In this document: piece after piece, positions 58,985 to 64,000 of the stretch
Position numbering within the stretch: the first letter of the stretch is position 1
How the letters are laid out: every line of letters begins with the position of its first letter
Assembly: GCF_907165205.1 (NCBI RefSeq)
Contig: NC_058197.1
Coordinates: 18,065,766 to 18,129,765, forward strand
Origin: Coccinella septempunctata
Lineage: Eukaryota; Arthropoda; Insecta; Coleoptera; Coccinellidae
Direction of reading: 5' to 3'
DNA length: 64,000 bases
Made by a program: the position numbers and the translations under genes
Notes under the pieces: generated by a model
Seen by the model: only the letters and a program-made list of their open reading frames with translations
What the model was told of the DNA's origin: nothing
The model's database searches: none

Positions 58985-59845
58985 GTGGTAGATCGAACGT
59001 CAAAAGCGTTGTTGATTCTCTAAAGTTCTGGGAAGTGAACCCTCTATTTTACAGACCGAGAGTCTGACTGTCTACGCATGCGCTCAGGAGTGTCTTAAAA
59101 TGAACCTCAAAGGGGGTCTTTATCACCACGCTCAGTCAGACCACGCTGAGGTCCCTGGAATCACACTGCCAGGGTCTATGCTGACATGGGAGTGGCCTAA
59201 TACCATAAAGCAATTGGCCAGAGGCAATAAAGTGACTCTACCCAGAGTACCAGGTGTTGTGGTGTTCACGGAAATGGAGAAGCTGATAAACTTGCATGAA
59301 TAGCATCAAGATTAATACCTGCTGGACCTGAGCCTTTCTGTGGGTTCGTACACTGGGAGTTGAACAACAGAATAACCCTCTGGAGAAACACTCCTGGACT
59401 TACAGAGTCAAGGAAATTCCTAATGATTTCACCGACCTACACCAGAAAACTGCTAGTTTGTCACAAGCTGAGCTTCAGGTTATTGTGGGACTGCTGACAG
59501 AGCACTGTCGGTACAAATATCATTTGTACCATATGGGAAAGTCAGCAGATGAGATTTGTAGGCTCTGTGGATCAGAAGCAGAAACAGCTGAACACGTGGT
59601 CAGCTCTGGACACTTGCATAGTGTCCAGAGCTGACTGGCCTAAGAACCATTCATATGTGGAAAACCGATCCTGGATACCGACGAGGTAACGGCTAAGGCC
59701 CCTAAGGATGTTGTCGGTTTTATCAACACCATTGACGACCTCCTTGGGTTCCTATGAATGAGTAGAGAACAAAAGACATACATGGTCGCAGTTCCTGGAA
59801 AGCTAACCGAGCCACAACGACCCCAGTTCAAATAATAATGATAAG
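58985..59845 (+). mobile_element. I-like LINE remnant, second copy
   Basis: Aligns with 6260-7130 of the first remnant, including GCGCTCAGGAGTGTCTT, the CRLCGSEAETAEH segment near 59555-59600 and the AATAATAATGATAA tail. It has several frameshifts and small deletions, and a 37-bp perfect palindrome at 59599-59635. Not functional. Confidence 0.88.
59599..59635. repeat. 37-bp perfect palindrome inside the LINE copy
   Basis: GTCAGCTCTGGACAC and its exact inverse are separated by TTGCATA. The sister copy at 6895-6930 has only one arm, so the other arm was added locally. Confidence 0.9.
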
Positions 59846-59884
59846 TGTTGCAAGATGTAAGGGAGGTTTCATTGCACTGCGACC

Positions 59885-60510
59885 TTAAGGTCTATTAGGC
59901 ATCAGAGCTGTTCTGGTCATCATGTAGTCTACAGCTTTTCCACAAGTTCTAATGGACTCAAGTATCTGGGATTGCTTCAAAGAAGTTACTACCACACTTC
60001 TACAAGCTTCTTGTCCAGAACATGTTTTGTGTTGGCTAGCAATGGCGAAGCATTCTGTCCCCAGGTAATCTGGAGTTTCACCCTCCTCCCCATAGAATCT
60101 GCACTCTACAGTTTCTGCTAGACCCATCCTCATCAGGTGCCTCCTAAGGCCACAACGCCCTATAAGGAGGTGTAGCACATGTTTTATCCTTCTCCAGGAA
60201 CTCTTTTTTGTAGGTACATTCTCCTTAACTACAGAAAGATTCAGGGCCAATGGAAGAGATTCCTGCGTTTTTCTTGGCAAGTGTATGGGCTTCTTCATTT
60301 CCTCTGATTCCAGAGTGACCAAGAACCCAAGGATATGTCATAGGTCTATCTACTTCCATAAATTTTCGCACAGCATCGATTTTTCTAGCTATGACTAAGG
60401 TCATATTTGAAATAAGTTTTAGTTCCAAACAAATACTTGGATGGTAAACATCTTGAGTATTCTCCATCGTCACTTTGGTCCAAATATCGTTCAACTCTCA
60501 AACAGTCACA
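59885..60510 (-). mobile_element. LINE remnant with RNase H end, different lineage
   Basis: The minus strand reads an RNase H end (WVLGHSGIRGNEEAHTLAKK near 60270-60330). The frame then shifts into the C-terminal region with TPDYLGTECFAIASQHK. It belongs to an RNase H-bearing non-LTR group but differs clearly from the copies at 5905 and 58985. It sits tail to tail with the latter. Not intact. Confidence 0.8.
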
Positions 60511-62149
60511 CTCAATTTACCACGCCAAGAAAATCTGTCATTATCGGACATTTCGCTGAGTTTAAAAAACCTTCCTTTCCAATACAAGACAAAGACTCGC
60601 CCTCCGCATGACTCATTGGTGTCTCCCCACACACGCACACATATCCGCCTATAGGTTGCAGCATGAAAATCTGGTCCTGCTATCGTTATTAAACGCTAGA
60701 ACGAGAAATTGAGCAATACGACATTCGGAGACAAGGGGCTAACGTCCATCGATTCAAATCGAACGAACTTTGAACGTTTAAGCGAAGGTCGCGAGTGGTA
60801 AAGCGACCCAGTTTCCGATCTGCTCAATTTCGAACCCAACAGCGTTAATTGATCGTTTAAAAAAATCGACATTGAGATATGCCGAACGAGGAATAGAAGG
60901 TCCATCCGCGATGATCAATCACAGAGCCTGGTCCTCTCTAAACAAGTACTTCTCATTAACGAACCTCCCAAATTAAGCATTTAGAAGAACTTCAACACTA
61001 TACCATGTAAAAGGAAGAATGGAAAAAGGAATTCACCACCCAGTATTTCAAAGTTAATACCAAGAAATGGTCAACACCATGGTTCAAATCAAAAACCACA
61101 ACAGAGATGTACACCAAGTGTACACAATCTTAAAGCTCGAGGGGTTTTCAGGCAGAAAGCAATGGTAAGATGCGTGGACATAAACCTGGAAAGAATCTAT
61201 CACAATGTGATCCATTCTTCCATTCAAATTCTATTCGAAATGCAGACTTATTTCTTTATGAAAACGCCATTAATTCATGCCGACTCCCATGAGAACAATA
61301 ATTGATTACTGACGAAATATGCCTGATGACTCATCTTCGGTATGGGCGAAACCAAAAGTAATTCTATACATCATATATGAATATTTAACACCTGCATTTT
61401 TCGCATAAACGCGAATGGACGAAGACAATGATCTCACAATAGTCCTGCCCGAACATAACGAGGCAGCTCTCTTGCGTATACTTCCGGCCATTCATTCAGG
61501 GATACATTTTTCTAGACTATGCCAAGTTGAGCGACCAAGCTCAAGATGGGCTCTGTTCGAAGGTCGTCTTGGTGATGGATACAAGACGCTACAATTGGTT
61601 GAGGTTTACTCGTGATCGATCGAATTTTCTTTGGGTACCGGTGATGAACAAAGCAATTAGTATCGAAGGTCGTCGGCATCATCTTCGATGCTCTTCGGAG
61701 ATTGTGTTGAACGAAAATCGTGGGTACGTTCATTCTGAGTTTAAATGGATGGAAAAAAGGGTTCATTCCTGAAGAAGTTGAGGAAGCAGACTGGCTACTA
61801 TTAATTGATAGTTCCTTCCACCTTCATGTGGTCAAAAGACCGCTTTGTCCTTAAGTTGACTTAATTCTGATCAAATCCTGTTGTAGTCATTCCGTTAACA
61901 CTTTCATTGATCCCTTTTCTAGGAAAGTGATGGTTTCTTAAGGGAATCATTCATAGGCCATCATATTATTATATAATTATATTCCTCGCTCATTTCTGAT
62001 GCATCCAGACTGAACGAACAGAAACAACGACAATTATCGTCCACACGGAACCTGTTCGATGTCTTCCTCGCTCCTCCGCAACCTATAATTTGATCCAAAT
62101 CGATACTATCACGTTGATCGCTTCAACGAGCACAGTTCGACGTTTTTTC
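60511..62149. other. No gene seen
   Basis: Short ORFs on both strands (61415-61615 and 61527-61772 plus; 61512-61766 minus) overlap and show no recognisable features. Confidence 0.5.
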
Positions 62150-63290
62150 AGGTGTGCCTTAGGGTACTTTATGATCGCAGGTTGATGCACCTTGTTTTTC
62201 TTCAAAAATGCTGGAGATTCACGAATCTTTACCTCAATGGGACATCGGTAAATATCGAAAAGAAGAGGAGATCTCTTATGGTGAGGTATAGTGGCTTCTT
62301 TGCAAATGTTAAGGGTGTAGATGGATGTGCTGATTATAACTGGAACTGTGGAGAATCATGGGACACCTTGGAGTACCCGAAACATTCTTGGCAGTGTGTA
62401 AAGGCCTCCATACCAACAACACTGCTAGAGTACATCATGATGACTCTAGAACCGACAATTTCTCAACCAACTCTGGAATAAAACAAGGCAGCTCAGAGGA
62501 TCTACAGATAATGTAGAACACTTATAAACATATATACAAAGCTTTAGGCCTTAGACTCATTATTGACAAAACCAAACTCCTAGTAGGTCTGCCAGAAAGC
62601 CTTCAAACAGATATCAGCCTGGAGGATGAAACTCTAGAACAGGTCGAGCAGTTCGAATACTTGGGAAGCTTCATAAATACTAGGGCTAACCTGGACACGG
62701 AAATACGCAACCGTATCTATTCGGCATCACGGGCATTCTGGAAGCTAAAGGACAGAGTGTTTCAAAATCACGACCTCAATCTGAAAACCAAGACAGCTGT
62801 TTACATAGCAGTGATCCTTCCAAAGCTTTTTTACAGAAACGAAAGCTGGACGCCCTACAGGCGACACATTAAACAGCTCGAACAAACGCAACAACGTCAT
62901 CTAAGACAAATAATGCACATCAGATGGTTCCACAAAGTTTCAAATGCAGAAGTCTTGCAACGCGCGAGTTGTACGACAATTGAGACTCAAGTAACGAGGA
63001 CCCGACTCAGATGGAGCGGCCACATTCTGAGGATGCAAGACACAAGACTCCCCAAAATAGCTATGTATGGCAAATTCACAGAGGGAGCTCGGAAACCAGG
63101 AGGTCAGTATAAGCGGTTTAAGGATATACTGCATCAATCCCTGAAATCAGTTAATGCCAATCATAACTGGGAACAACTAGCGTTAGACAGATCACAGTGG
63201 AGGTCTTTGGTCCACAGTTATAATGGAGACTCGAGAAGAATACAGCGGTGGCCAGATCTGGTTGGTGACTATCCATGCCTGGAGTAGGGA
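62150..63290 (+). mobile_element. RTE/CR1-like LINE remnant (reverse transcriptase 3' part)
   Basis: The clean frame 62661-63287 encodes the C-terminal reverse transcriptase region (GSFINTRANLDTEIRNRIYS, SWTPYRRHIKQLEQ, RLRWSGHILRMQDTRLPK, GARKPGGQYKRFKD) to a stop. Upstream, broken frames keep RT strings such as SGIKQGS (near 62475) and KALGLRLIIDKTK, with stops and shifts. The sister copy is 35160-35780 on minus. 5' truncated and not functional. Confidence 0.88.
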
Positions 63291-64000
63291 AGGATCTGTA
63301 GGTCACGGTTGGGTCTCTTCAGTCACAGAAGGGCACACAGTCACAAGTAGCCCTGAGAAATTATACGTTTGATCCCACCGATAGTTTTGTTTTTGAGTCT
63401 TTCTGTAGATTTATTCTCGGTAACGAGGTACAGCAATGAATGAATGAACTAATACCATAGATCGCCAGTGGTCTTTCGAAATATAACACTCATTCGATTT
63501 GGTTAAAAGTTGATATTCAATCACGGTGTATACAGATTTAGTGAAGGGCACTTACCTTAGCTATCTTTCGATCTCAAATGCATTATTGTACAGCATCTGT
63601 AAAAAAAAATCCTAATTAGTTTCTAAAAAGTGAAAAATGAGATATATGATCGATAAAATCAATCCTGGGTAATATGCACTCCACATATTACCATGCTTTT
63701 TTTGCAATAATTCATTTGCTCTCAATTCGAGCTCATGGTCGATTCTAAATCAAAAAAATCACTCTATCCTAATCCGTTATCAACGCCCGGAGCACACAGA
63801 TACTAGAGACTTCCCTCTAAGGCTCAAAATGCCCCGCTTTTGATCCTTCAAGAACGTATCAATCAACCAGTTGTCCGCATCCTCGACAGCCGGTTCTGAT
63901 CTCGAAACATCCTTGCCGATACGCGATGATAATGAAATCGTTGAAAAAACATGAGCACTCGGAAGAACAATGAGACAACGAACCTGGAACAACCTTGATT
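63291..64000. other. No gene seen
   Basis: AT-rich sequence. A 70-codon minus ORF at 63780-63992 runs close to the window edge and has no recognisable features. Confidence 0.45.

Noticed and set aside
1..64000. CRISPR array or prokaryotic defence system
   Set aside because: Intron-containing animal genes and transposon remnants throughout; the direct repeats seen are satellites without unique spacers.

Overview
This window reads as insect (arthropod) nuclear DNA. It is AT-rich, its genes have short introns with GT-AG borders, non-coding stretches are long, and many small terminal-inverted-repeat (TIR) elements, LINE remnants and satellite arrays are present. The genes match animal families that insects carry, and the element mix (I-type LINEs, mariner, PIF/Harbinger-like, an LTR-primer-site satellite) also fits an insect. 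A beetle is my best guess, but the order cannot be fixed from sequence alone. No tRNA, rRNA, CRISPR array or prokaryotic operon was recognised.

Layout: 1-3465 is a 1.6 kb imperfect palindrome (fold-back type) running into a ~307 bp satellite, which is broken by ~0.95 kb of (TG)n. 5905-7130 is an I-like LINE remnant. 7970-8958 is the last coding exon of a two-pore potassium channel (+), with an in-frame UGA followed by 67 more sense codons. 10235-11749 is a complete five-exon UBE2G1-type E2 (+). 13.6-22.6 kb is repeat-rich: a TA-flanked TIR element, a 0.5-0.6 kb tandem array, and a 326 bp tandem array whose unit carries an LTR-retrotransposon primer-binding-site-like sequence. 25374-38854 is a tau-tubulin kinase/Asator gene (+) in 13 exons. 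Its introns hold a higher-order satellite, two inverted copies of a PIF/Harbinger-like element (one carrying a tandemly arrayed small TIR element, the other empty), a broken mariner and an RTE/CR1-like LINE remnant. 42065-43837 is a complete seven-exon histidine acid phosphatase (+). 50147-57805 is amnionless (-), assembled here from eight exons plus a possible 9-nt microexon; its introns hold three nested or single TA-flanked TIR elements. 58985-63290 holds three more LINE remnants.

The five host genes do not form a functional cluster. They act in membrane excitability (K2P), ubiquitin conjugation (UBE2G1), microtubule/cilium kinase signalling (TTBK), secreted or lysosomal phosphate-ester hydrolysis (acid phosphatase) and endocytic receptor trafficking (amnionless). 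All splice models were made by eye from GT-AG borders, phase agreement and family resemblance, and none is backed by transcripts. The most promising biology is the possible stop-codon readthrough in the K2P gene, the satellite derived from an LTR/primer-site junction, the tandem TIR element with its paralogous empty site, the optional microexon in amnionless, and a perfect inverted pair of CTCF-like motifs between K2P and UBE2G1.
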